Shown: positions 1 to 5,147 of the stretch, one piece after another
Numbering within the stretch: position 1 is the stretch's first letter
How the letters are laid out: each line of letters starts with the position of its first letter
DNA from: an uncultured Bacteroidota bacterium
GTDB taxonomy: Bacteria; Bacteroidota; Bacteroidia; UKL13-3
Assembly: GCA_903907885.1 (NCBI GenBank)
Contig: CAIVPY010000504.1
Span: 1-5,147, forward strand
Direction: 5' to 3'
Length of the DNA: 5,147 nucleotides
Program-made: the position numbers and the translations under genes
Notes under the pieces: model-generated
Told to the model about the DNA's origin: nothing
Databases searched by the model: none
What the model saw: only the letters and a program-made list of their open reading frames with translations

Positions 1-293
1 TGCTCATAATGATTTACAAGATAATGTGGCACCAATAGCAACCAACCTGCCAATACCAATAAATCTGCATTGTATGGCGCTATTAAGTTCAAGAAATATT
101 GTTCGTCTTGTAATTGTTTTTTACTTACCAAATGGGTTGGAATGCCATAGGGTTTAACCCTTTCAAAAACGCCTGCACCTTCTTTGTTACAAATAAGGGC
201 GACCACTTTTATTTGACTATGATTTTGGAAGTATTTGCAAATGTTTTCAGCATTGCTTCCATTGCCCGATGCGAAAAGGATTATATTTTTCAC
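1..293 (-). CDS. purN: Phosphoribosylglycinamide formyltransferase (GART), N-terminal part, cut by window edge
   Basis: PurN transfers a formyl group from 10-formyltetrahydrofolate to glycinamide ribonucleotide in cytosolic de novo purine synthesis. Reverse-strand translation gives 97 codons that align from memory with E. coli PurN. The start KNIILFASGNGSNAENI carries the phosphate-binding GSN loop (residues 12-14). CNKEGAGVFERV follows at about 38-49, then GIPTH, and LVLAGWLLLVP near residue 85, matching the family VLAGFMRIL strand. The catalytic Asn-His pair and Asp lie beyond position 1 and cannot be checked. The start is GTG at 293-291. An in-frame TAA at 299-297 leaves no room for an earlier start, and the conserved first strand begins at residue 3. 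There is no strong ribosome binding site. The GTG overlaps the TGA of the upstream lipoprotein gene by 4 bases (GTGA), which suggests translational coupling. Confidence 0.93.
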   Translation of the reverse strand, partial: MKNIILFASGNGSNAENICKYFQNHSQIKVVALICNKEGAGVFERVKPYGIPTHLVSKKQLQDEQYFLNLIAPYNADLLVLAGWLLLVPHYLVNHYE

Positions 294-1801
294 TTGTTAA
301 ATTCTAACTCACTAATTAAAATTTTGTTGAATAATGAGTCAATATTGTTATTACCATCCAAGCTTTGAACAGGTAAGGTAGTGAAAATAAAATTGGCTTT
401 GCCTCCCGTTTTTCTTCTAATGGACATGATAGTAGATGTGCCTGTCCAAATATTACTAGGATAGGTAACAAACAAATTGCCCGTGTACAATGAATCGAAT
501 TGATAGCTTGAAGAAGCTGAGTTATTCGGAATGGTAAAAGGTCTTGGTCGATTAATAGAAGCATTGGTTTTTAAAGTTGGCCAATTGCTGTATAAGGGTT
601 TAATAATAGAGTTGTTTGCAATTTTGAATTGGTCTCCCGTAGGCAGTGAAACCAAGCTTTGAGCAGGGGTGAAGTCTAATAAATTTGATTGTGCATCAAA
701 GCTAGAAGTAATATCCAAAGCCATGAAAATTTTGCCGTTGCTATCAAAAAAATCTTTGGTACTTTGCTGCCCAACACTTAGCGATAATTGAGCATTGTCG
801 CTAAACCAAATGATCTTTTTAAACAAACTAAAGGTGCGAGCTTGCGTCAACACATCAGGTGCTAATTGGGTGTAATTGGTTCCATCCAATTCGGTAAGCA
901 GCAAGGTGTCAAATCTCGAAAATCCTTGATTGATAGCACGTGTTGCATAAAAATTAGTAACACTTAAGTTTCCTCCTGAATACGCATTCACTAATAGGAT
1001 ATCAGAAACTGGTCGTTTAACATAAATAGGGTTTGATGCCATTAATTGAGACTTGGCCAATGCTTTATCAACTGCTCTGATGTATATGGTGTTTGAAGCA
1101 TTTAGTTTTAAACCTTGTGCTCTAAAGCTTAATGCTTTATTGCTACTACCAACAAATACCAAACATTCTGTGAAATTTGTTAAGGAATCTAATTTAACTC
1201 CTTGTAATGTGATGGTAGATGTACCCGCATTTAAAATGTAAGGACTTGCATTGGTATCATTCAAATACAATTCGTATTGATAGATGTCACCACTTCCATC
1301 TGGGTCAATTCCTTGGAAATTGTATTTCAATATTGGAAAAGCAATGGTTGGGTTTTGGGTTAATGAACCACCCACTGATGCAGCATAAATAAATTTAACA
1401 CTAGGTGCTGTGTTTTTGATAGGGTATAGGGTAGATGCAGGGCTTGGGTCTCTTTGCCCGAGGTTGTCAATGGCTCTCACAAAAATATCTATATCAGCAG
1501 AGTCGCTGCCTGGAGGAATATTTAATAAAATGGCACTGTCTTGACGGGTGGTATATTGCCATGTTTTCATGCTATCAACGGATACCTCATAGCCCACAAC
1601 AAATCCACTTTCAGAGGTTCCCCACCAATTGGCTACCACTCTAGTGGTAAGTCTGTCAACACCATTTCTGTGAATTGAATCAACAGCCATAAAGGTGTTT
1701 GGAGGACTTTGAGGTGTTTTTTCGCCATCAAAACCTTTTTTACAGGCCACAATGGCTAAAAGGCTAAATATACAAATGCTTAGTTTTCTTATTGACAACA
1801 T
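290..1801 (-). CDS. Putative lipoprotein with two fibronectin-III-like domains and an alpha/beta C-terminal domain
   Basis: I recognise the architecture but not a named family, so no function is assigned. The 503-residue protein begins with a lipoprotein signal: basic R5-K6, a hydrophobic stretch, and lipobox IVAC with Cys20, followed by KKG. It is probably outer-membrane or periplasm anchored. The usual acidic surface-export signal right after the Cys is not evident. Residues about 36-127 resemble a fibronectin-III/Ig-like fold, with WW near 59-60 and FVRAIDN near 107 followed by DPSPAS. A second such domain spans about 132-264, with DPDG near 166 and YIRAVD near 240. The rest, from ILLVNAYSG, alternates strands and helices (KKIIWFSDN, GKIFMALD) and resembles a flavodoxin- or glutamine-amidotransferase-like fold without an evident catalytic residue. 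The start is ATG 1801, with GGAGG 11 bases upstream. A TTG at 1819 would add six residues and overlap that GGAGG. It lies 80 bases after apaG and its stop overlaps the purN start. Confidence 0.88.
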   Translation of the reverse strand: MLSIRKLSICIFSLLAIVACKKGFDGEKTPQSPPNTFMAVDSIHRNGVDRLTTRVVANWWGTSESGFVVGYEVSVDSMKTWQYTTRQDSAILLNIPPGSDSADIDIFVRAIDNLGQRDPSPASTLYPIKNTAPSVKFIYAASVGGSLTQNPTIAFPILKYNFQGIDPDGSGDIYQYELYLNDTNASPYILNAGTSTITLQGVKLDSLTNFTECLVFVGSSNKALSFRAQGLKLNASNTIYIRAVDKALAKSQLMASNPIYVKRPVSDILLVNAYSGGNLSVTNFYATRAINQGFSRFDTLLLTELDGTNYTQLAPDVLTQARTFSLFKKIIWFSDNAQLSLSVGQQSTKDFFDSNGKIFMALDITSSFDAQSNLLDFTPAQSLVSLPTGDQFKIANNSIIKPLYSNWPTLKTNASINRPRPFTIPNNSASSSYQFDSLYTGNLFVTYPSNIWTGTSTIMSIRRKTGGKANFIFTTLPVQSLDGNNNIDSLFNKILISELEFNK

Positions 1802-1812
1802 AAAATTATATG

Positions 1813-1817
1813 CCTCC
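1813..1817 (-). promoter_or_regulatory. Shine-Dalgarno-like GGAGG before the lipoprotein start
   Basis: GGAGG lies 11 bases upstream of ATG 1801 on the minus strand. It is the only strong Shine-Dalgarno match before any gene start in this window. It favours ATG 1801 over the TTG at 1819, which would sit on the motif. Spacing is slightly long. It overlaps the last base of the candidate -7 element, so it can only act if transcription comes from further upstream, for example from apaG. Confidence 0.45.
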
Positions 1818-1846
1818 AAACATACGACAATATCAAATTAATTCAA
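1817..1846 (-). promoter_or_regulatory. Candidate Bacteroidota-type promoter for the lipoprotein-purN pair
   Basis: On the minus strand, TTG (1846-1844) is followed by a 19-base spacer and then TATGTTTG (1824-1817). This fits the known Bacteroidota primary-sigma pattern TTG-N17-23-TAnnTTTG. Transcription would begin only about 10 bases before the ATG at 1801. That would exclude most or all of the GGAGG at 1817-1813 from the transcript, so the two signals compete. A match of this quality can also occur by chance in A+T-rich sequence. Confidence 0.4.
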
Positions 1847-1881
1847 GGGCTTAATAATATGTTGATGTAGCGCGAATTGCC

Positions 1882-2271
1882 TTAATTATTGTAAAAAGGG
1901 GCAACGAGCAGGAATTCTGGAATTTTTACTTCAAAAAATTGACCGTCAATGCTTCTTTCCATCAGGTATGTTCCGTGCATTTTGCCAATATCAGATTTGA
2001 TGGCACAGCCAGAGACATATTGGTGCGTTTCGCCAGGTTCCAAAACGGGTTGTTGACCCACTACACCTTCTCCTTCAACTTCTGTTGTACCATGAACTGA
2101 ATCTGTTATATACCAATGCCTGCGAAGCAATTTTACGGTATATTCACTTTGGTTTTCAATGGTTATGCGGTAAGCAAACATGTGCTCACCCGAATAATTA
2201 GGATGTGTATTGTTTTGATAAGCTGTTTCAACAGTTATCTTCACGTCTTTGGTTATGGCAGTTTGCATCAT
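1882..2271 (-). CDS. apaG: ApaG domain protein (Co2+/Mg2+ efflux protein ApaG family)
   Basis: This is a full-length ApaG: 129 residues against about 125-130 usual. It folds as a small cytosolic fibronectin-III-like beta sandwich. Databases link the family to Co2+/Mg2+ efflux, but the biochemical role remains unclear. Visible signatures are FAYRITIEN (32-40), LLRRHWYITD (48-57), the GxGxxG-containing GEGVVGQQPVL (67-77), PGETHQYVSGC (79-89), KMHGTYLME (97-105) and the terminal IPEFLLVAP (117-125). Two adjacent ATG codons (2271 and 2268) make the exact start uncertain by one residue. Neither has a Shine-Dalgarno sequence. The E. coli partners apaH and rsmA (ksgA) are not beside it. Instead it precedes the lipoprotein and purN genes on the same strand after an 80-base gap with no clear terminator, so co-transcription is possible. 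Confidence 0.95.
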   Translation of the reverse strand: MMQTAITKDVKITVETAYQNNTHPNYSGEHMFAYRITIENQSEYTVKLLRRHWYITDSVHGTTEVEGEGVVGQQPVLEPGETHQYVSGCAIKSDIGKMHGTYLMERSIDGQFFEVKIPEFLLVAPFYNN

Positions 2272-2451
2272 TTAGTAAACTCAAAAATATACTTTTTGAC
2301 AATATATAACACTTCAAGGCTGAAAATAGTTTGTCAATTTGGCTTTTGGGCTCATTCTTAACAATTTATTAGCTATTTGGTCAATAAAAATTAACATTGG
2401 CTTAAGTCCATAGAAATATGCGATGATTTACTTCGCCAAAACCAAAATTCT
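2272..2451. other. Divergent intergenic region between apaG and the phosphoesterase gene
   Basis: This 180-base A+T-rich region must hold the start signals for both directions, but no strong promoter is visible. For apaG the best -7 candidate is TATTTTTG at 2289-2282 on the minus strand. Its nearest usable TTG (2317-2315) is 25 bases away, outside the usual spacing, and the leader would be only a few bases. For the plus strand, TAACATTG (2392-2399) and ATTTGG (2375-2380) are partial matches with poor spacing. There is no Shine-Dalgarno sequence before ATG 2452. No RNA gene or open reading frame with coding character is seen. Confidence 0.5.
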
Positions 2452-3318
2452 ATGCTCAAAAGGAAAATAAAAGTATCTGTTATTTCCGATCTTCATTTAG
2501 GAACTTATGGCTGTCAGGCAAAATCTATCAACAAATATTTAAAAAGCATTGATCCAGAAATATTGGTGTTGAATGGGGATATTATAGACATTTGGCAATT
2601 CAGCAAAAGCTATTGGCCCGATAGTCACATGAAGGTTGCCAAGCGTATTTTTAAAATGATGGCAAATGGCACTGAGGTATATTACTTAACGGGAAACCAT
2701 GATGAGATGCTTCGTAAATTTACCAATTTCCAAATGGGTAGATTGCATTTGATGAATAAACTGGTGCTTGAGTTGGATGGTAAAAAAGCATGGATATTCC
2801 ATGGTGATGTTTTTGATGTGACCATGAAAAATAGTAAGTGGTTGGCAAAATTAGGGGCTGTGGGATACGACACCTTGATTATTTTGAATAGCATGGTAAA
2901 CTGGTTTTCGATTAAAATGGGTAAAGGGAAATTGTCTTTTGCTCAAAAAGTAAAATCAGGGGTAAAAAGTGCCATAAAATTTATTGACGATTTTGAACAA
3001 ACTGCTATTGACATTGCTTCCGAAAAGGGTTTTGATTATGTGATTTGTGGCCATATTCATCAACCTCAAAAGAAGGTAGTTTCAACTCCCAAAGGATTTT
3101 TAATTTATTTAAATAGTGGTGATTGGATTGAAAACCTTACTGCTCTTGAGTATAACGAAGGTAGTTGGGAAATTTTTTATTACGATAAATGGAAAAGCGA
3201 ATTGGAAACCGATTCGGATTTTGAAGAAGATGAAAAGGATAATAAAGATGCCATTGATATTCAATCTGTGTTAAATGAAATAAGTAAATCTGTTCTCACG
3301 CCCACTAAAGTTATTTAA
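2452..3318 (+). CDS. Calcineurin-like metallophosphoesterase, LpxH/PlcP-type (UDP-2,3-diacylglucosamine diphosphatase or phospholipase C-like)
   Basis: This 288-residue enzyme has a complete two-metal calcineurin-type active site: DLH (13-15), GD (42-43), GNHDE (81-85), HGD (117-119) and GHIH (200-203), then LNSGDWIENLTALEY. Automatic annotation would probably say UDP-2,3-diacylglucosamine diphosphatase (lipid A pathway). However, true LpxH has GNRD at the third motif, with an Arg that contacts substrate, and here it is His83. DLHLGTYGCQA and SGDWIE instead recall the alphaproteobacterial PlcP group (S. meliloti SMc00171), which splits phospholipids to diacylglycerol. This comparison is from memory. 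Residues 155-176 are rich in Lys (GKGKLSFAQKVKSGVK), which could sit on a membrane surface. The C-terminus from about 249 is an acidic tail (DFEEDEKD). There is no signal peptide, so it is cytosolic or peripheral at the inner membrane. The stop is 3 bases before the glycosyltransferase start, so the two are co-expressed. Family is certain; substrate is not. Confidence 0.88.
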   Translation: MLKRKIKVSVISDLHLGTYGCQAKSINKYLKSIDPEILVLNGDIIDIWQFSKSYWPDSHMKVAKRIFKMMANGTEVYYLTGNHDEMLRKFTNFQMGRLHLMNKLVLELDGKKAWIFHGDVFDVTMKNSKWLAKLGAVGYDTLIILNSMVNWFSIKMGKGKLSFAQKVKSGVKSAIKFIDDFEQTAIDIASEKGFDYVICGHIHQPQKKVVSTPKGFLIYLNSGDWIENLTALEYNEGSWEIFYYDKWKSELETDSDFEEDEKDNKDAIDIQSVLNEISKSVLTPTKVI

Positions 3319-3321
3319 GAA

Positions 3322-4332
3322 ATGAAAATTTTATACGCCATACAAGGCACTGGCAATGGCCATATTAGCAGGGCTCGCGAGATTGTTCCTATCCTAATGA
3401 AATATGCCGATGTGGATGTTTTGGTAAGTGGCACCCAAGCTGATATAAAGCTTCAGTTACCTGTCAAATATAAAAAACATGGCTTGAGTTTTATTTTTGG
3501 CACCCATGGGGGAGTGAGTTATCCCAAAACCATTAGGAGTTTAAAACCCATTACACTGTTAAAAGACATTCAACGATTCCCTGTTCATTCCTATGATTTG
3601 GTAATAAATGATTTTGAACCTTTAACGGCTTGGGCTTGCAAACTAAGGGGGAAGCCCTGTTTGGGATTGAGCCATCAAGCGTCATTTTTATCTAAAAACA
3701 CCCCAAGACCGAGCAAGAAGAATTGGTTTGCTGAATCCATTCTTAAAAATTATGCACCAGTCACTCAAAAGATAGGTTTCCATTTTAAAGCCTATGATGA
3801 TTTCATCCATACGCCTGTTATCAGGAATGAAGTGAGGCAGCTAAATCCTGTTGAATTGGATCATTTTACAGTTTATTTGCCTGCTTATGGGGATGACATT
3901 ATGATTCAGGAATTAAGCAAAGTGAAAGATGTAAAATGGGAGGTGTTTTCCAAACATACCACCTTTAGTTATAAAAGAGCCAATGTTTATATAAAGCCTG
4001 TTAACAACGATGCTTTTTTGAAAAGTCTTGAAAAATCAAGTGGCCTTTTAACCAATGGAGGTTTTGAAGGGCCTGCAGAGGCATTGTTTTTGGGTAAAAA
4101 GGTGATGTCAATTCCTATGAACAATCAATATGAACAACAATGCAATGCATTGGCATTAAAGGAAGTGGGAGGGGTGATGCTCGATAAGATAGACGCTGGT
4201 TTTCAAGAATCATTAATGAATTGGGTGATGGATAATTCTCCAATAAAAGTTGATTTTCCAGACCAAACAGAGGCGATTATTCAAAATATTATGTTGAATA
4301 ATGTTTCATCAAAGGTGGATTTGGCCATTTAA
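3322..4332 (+). CDS. GT-B fold glycosyltransferase, MurG/MGDG-synthase-like (Glyco_trans_1_3 type)
   Basis: This 336-residue protein has the two-domain GT-B layout. The N-terminal Rossmann half opens with MKILYAIQGTGNGHISRA. Its GTGNGH loop (9-14) corresponds to the GGTGGH acceptor/phosphate loop of MurG, with His14. NDFEP (96-100) and LGLSHQ (114-119) follow. The C-terminal donor half holds LLTNGGFEGPAEAL (242-255), GKKVMSIPM (258-266) and NQYEQQCNA (268-276), the usual nucleotide-sugar binding signature. It resembles the MJ1255/VC2487-type transferases. No transmembrane segment or signal peptide is seen, so it probably acts at the cytoplasmic face of the inner membrane. Sugar and acceptor cannot be read from sequence. 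It starts 3 bases after the phosphoesterase stop (GAA spacer), implying one operon and perhaps consecutive reactions on a lipid. Confidence is high for the fold and low for the substrate. Confidence 0.88.
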   Translation: MKILYAIQGTGNGHISRAREIVPILMKYADVDVLVSGTQADIKLQLPVKYKKHGLSFIFGTHGGVSYPKTIRSLKPITLLKDIQRFPVHSYDLVINDFEPLTAWACKLRGKPCLGLSHQASFLSKNTPRPSKKNWFAESILKNYAPVTQKIGFHFKAYDDFIHTPVIRNEVRQLNPVELDHFTVYLPAYGDDIMIQELSKVKDVKWEVFSKHTTFSYKRANVYIKPVNNDAFLKSLEKSSGLLTNGGFEGPAEALFLGKKVMSIPMNNQYEQQCNALALKEVGGVMLDKIDAGFQESLMNWVMDNSPIKVDFPDQTEAIIQNIMLNNVSSKVDLAI

Positions 4333-4369
4333 ACTCAATTAATGGTTATACTTTTTTGGCTAAAAACTG

Positions 4370-4377
4370 TACTTTCG
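4370..4377 (+). promoter_or_regulatory. Possible -7 promoter element before rpe
   Basis: TACTTTCG matches the Bacteroidota TAnnTTTG element at seven of eight positions and ends four bases before the rpe ATG. The nearest upstream TTG (4356-4358) is only 11 bases away instead of about 19, so the -33 part is unsupported. If real, rpe has its own start, nearly leaderless. If not, rpe is read through from the glycosyltransferase across the 49-base gap, in which no terminator hairpin is seen. Confidence 0.25.
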
Positions 4378-4381
4378 CCCG

Positions 4382-5056
4382 ATGAATTTTCCCCTAATTG
4401 CTCCATCGGTTTTGTCGGCAGACTTTGCAAATTTAGGCCGAGATGTTGAAATGATAAATAAAAGTGCGGCCGATTGGTTTCATGTTGATGTGATGGATGG
4501 TGTTTTTGTACCCAATATTTCATTTGGTTTTCCAGTTATCAAATCAATTAAAAAATTAGCCAACAAACCCCTTGATGTGCATTTGATGATTGTTCAACCT
4601 GAGCGTTACATCAAAGATTTTAAAGACGCAGGGGCAGATATTCTCTCTGTTCATATTGAAGCAAGCACCCATTTGCATCGTACCATTGGAGCTATCAAAG
4701 AAAATGGGATGAAAGCAGGTGTTGCCATCAACCCACATACTTCTATAAGTCAGCTTAAAGATGTGTTGATGGATATTGATGTGGTATGTATGATGAGCGT
4801 TAATCCTGGTTTTGGTGGACAGAAATTCATTGAAAATACGTATAAAAAATGTGCTGAGTTGAAAACCATGATAAATGAATGTGGCTCATCTTGTCTTATC
4901 GAAATTGATGGTGGCGTGAACGAAATCACCGCACCAAAATTATTGGCAGCGGGTGCTGATGTGTTGGTGGCAGGCAATTATGTTTTTGCGTCAAATAATC
5001 CAACTCAGACCATTGCGATGCTTAAACAAATCAATAAAAGTACTACAATTGCATAA
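4382..5056 (+). CDS. rpe: Ribulose-phosphate 3-epimerase
   Basis: The enzyme interconverts D-ribulose 5-phosphate and D-xylulose 5-phosphate in the cytosolic pentose phosphate pathway. It has 224 residues, the usual family length, in a single TIM barrel. All hallmarks are present: APSVLSADFANL (7-18), FHVDVMDGVFVPNISFG (33-49), LDVHLMI (64-70), SVNPGFGGQ (139-147), IDGGVN (175-180) and the phosphate loop VAGNYVF (196-202). The expected metal ligands His34, Asp36, His67 and Asp176 are intact, and Asp36 and Asp176 are also the catalytic acid/base pair. ATG 4382 fits the family start, with the first beta strand beginning at about residue 5. It has no Shine-Dalgarno sequence. It follows the glycosyltransferase by 49 bases on the same strand. 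A functional link to that pair is not evident, and it may simply be the next gene. Confidence 0.97.
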   Translation: MNFPLIAPSVLSADFANLGRDVEMINKSAADWFHVDVMDGVFVPNISFGFPVIKSIKKLANKPLDVHLMIVQPERYIKDFKDAGADILSVHIEASTHLHRTIGAIKENGMKAGVAINPHTSISQLKDVLMDIDVVCMMSVNPGFGGQKFIENTYKKCAELKTMINECGSSCLIEIDGGVNEITAPKLLAAGADVLVAGNYVFASNNPTQTIAMLKQINKSTTIA

Positions 5057-5147
5057 ATATCGTTAACCAAGCTGTTGAAGAAATTAATCCTGACAAAAAG
5101 CAATATCTCATATATAGCAGTTAAATCTACTTTGTTGCAAAGCAGCA
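5057..5147. other. Intergenic tail after rpe, no supported gene
   Basis: This stretch follows the rpe stop to the window edge. It contains a short open stretch in another frame and a small CTTTG-TTG-CAAAG inverted repeat (5130-5142) without a following T-run, so no terminator is called. The TACTTTG at 5128-5134 is one base short of the TAnnTTTG element and has no partner TTG at proper distance. Confidence 0.4.

Noticed and set aside
114..368. Plus-strand open frame of 84 codons
   Set aside because: It lies antisense to the purN start and the lipoprotein 3' end, both of which have clear coding character. The product resembles nothing known.
1802..1819. Upstream TTG start adding six residues to the lipoprotein
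   Set aside because: The TTG sits on the GGAGG motif, and the extension MEAYNF would put acidic and polar residues before an otherwise standard lipoprotein signal. ATG 1801 fits better.
2296..2337. Perfect 7-base inverted repeat TTGACAA...TTGTCAA with 28 bases between, in the divergent region
   Set aside because: About one such pair is expected by chance in a 180-base A+T-rich stretch. Neither arm has a correctly spaced -7 element, and the loop is long. It would only merit interest if conserved in relatives.
2116..2361. Plus-strand open frame of 81 codons over apaG and the intergenic region
   Set aside because: It is mostly antisense to apaG, which is a confident gene, and has no recognisable product.
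4335..4977. Minus-strand open frames of 60-75 codons opposite rpe
   Set aside because: These are shadows of rpe, whose frame carries all family motifs.
5038..5124. Open stretch in a different frame after rpe, ending at TAA 5122-5124 (reads INIVNQAVEEINPDKKQYL)
   Set aside because: The peptide looks mildly protein-like, but it has no start codon, is under 30 codons and begins within rpe. Chance is the simplest explanation. A frameshift extension of rpe is unlikely because rpe is already full length.
5130..5142. CTTTG-TTG-CAAAG inverted repeat as an rpe terminator
   Set aside because: The stem has only five pairs, mostly A-T, a three-base loop, and no T-run follows. It is too weak to call.

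Overview
The window looks like a chromosomal segment of a Bacteroidota bacterium. It is A+T-rich with compact gene spacing. Most genes lack a clear Shine-Dalgarno sequence. One gene encodes a lipoprotein with a Cys-Lys-Lys mature N-terminus, and at least one good match to the TTG-N19-TAnnTTTG promoter type of this phylum is present. The lineage below phylum cannot be fixed from this sequence. No mobile elements, RNA genes, CRISPR arrays or large repeats were seen.

Left half, minus strand, in transcription order: apaG (1882-2271), a 503-residue lipoprotein with two fibronectin-III-like domains and an alpha/beta C-terminal domain (290-1801), and the 5' part of purN (1-293), which runs off the window. 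The lipoprotein stop and the purN GTG start overlap in a GTGA quadruplet, so these two genes very likely share a transcript and are translationally coupled. The purN start lies just outside any long forward-type reading and was recognised by translating the reverse strand directly.

A 180-base divergent intergenic region (2272-2451) separates this group from the plus-strand genes. No convincing promoter is visible there.

Right half, plus strand: a calcineurin-type metallophosphoesterase of the LpxH/PlcP group (2452-3318), followed 3 bases later by a MurG/MGDG-synthase-like GT-B glycosyltransferase (3322-4332). Next, 49 bases on, comes rpe, ribulose-phosphate 3-epimerase (4382-5056). The phosphoesterase has GNHDE where true LpxH enzymes have a GNRD motif. 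It also shares the DLHLGT-x-GCQA and SGDW-(I/V)-E signatures that I recall for the PlcP-type phospholipase C subfamily. Paired with a lipid-type glycosyltransferase, it suggests a phospholipid-to-glycolipid conversion module. This is the most interesting hypothesis in the window, but it is inference from motifs and gene order.

The other genes (purN, apaG, rpe) are ordinary housekeeping genes for purine synthesis, an ApaG-domain protein and the pentose phosphate pathway. The last 91 bases (5057-5147) hold no gene that can be supported.
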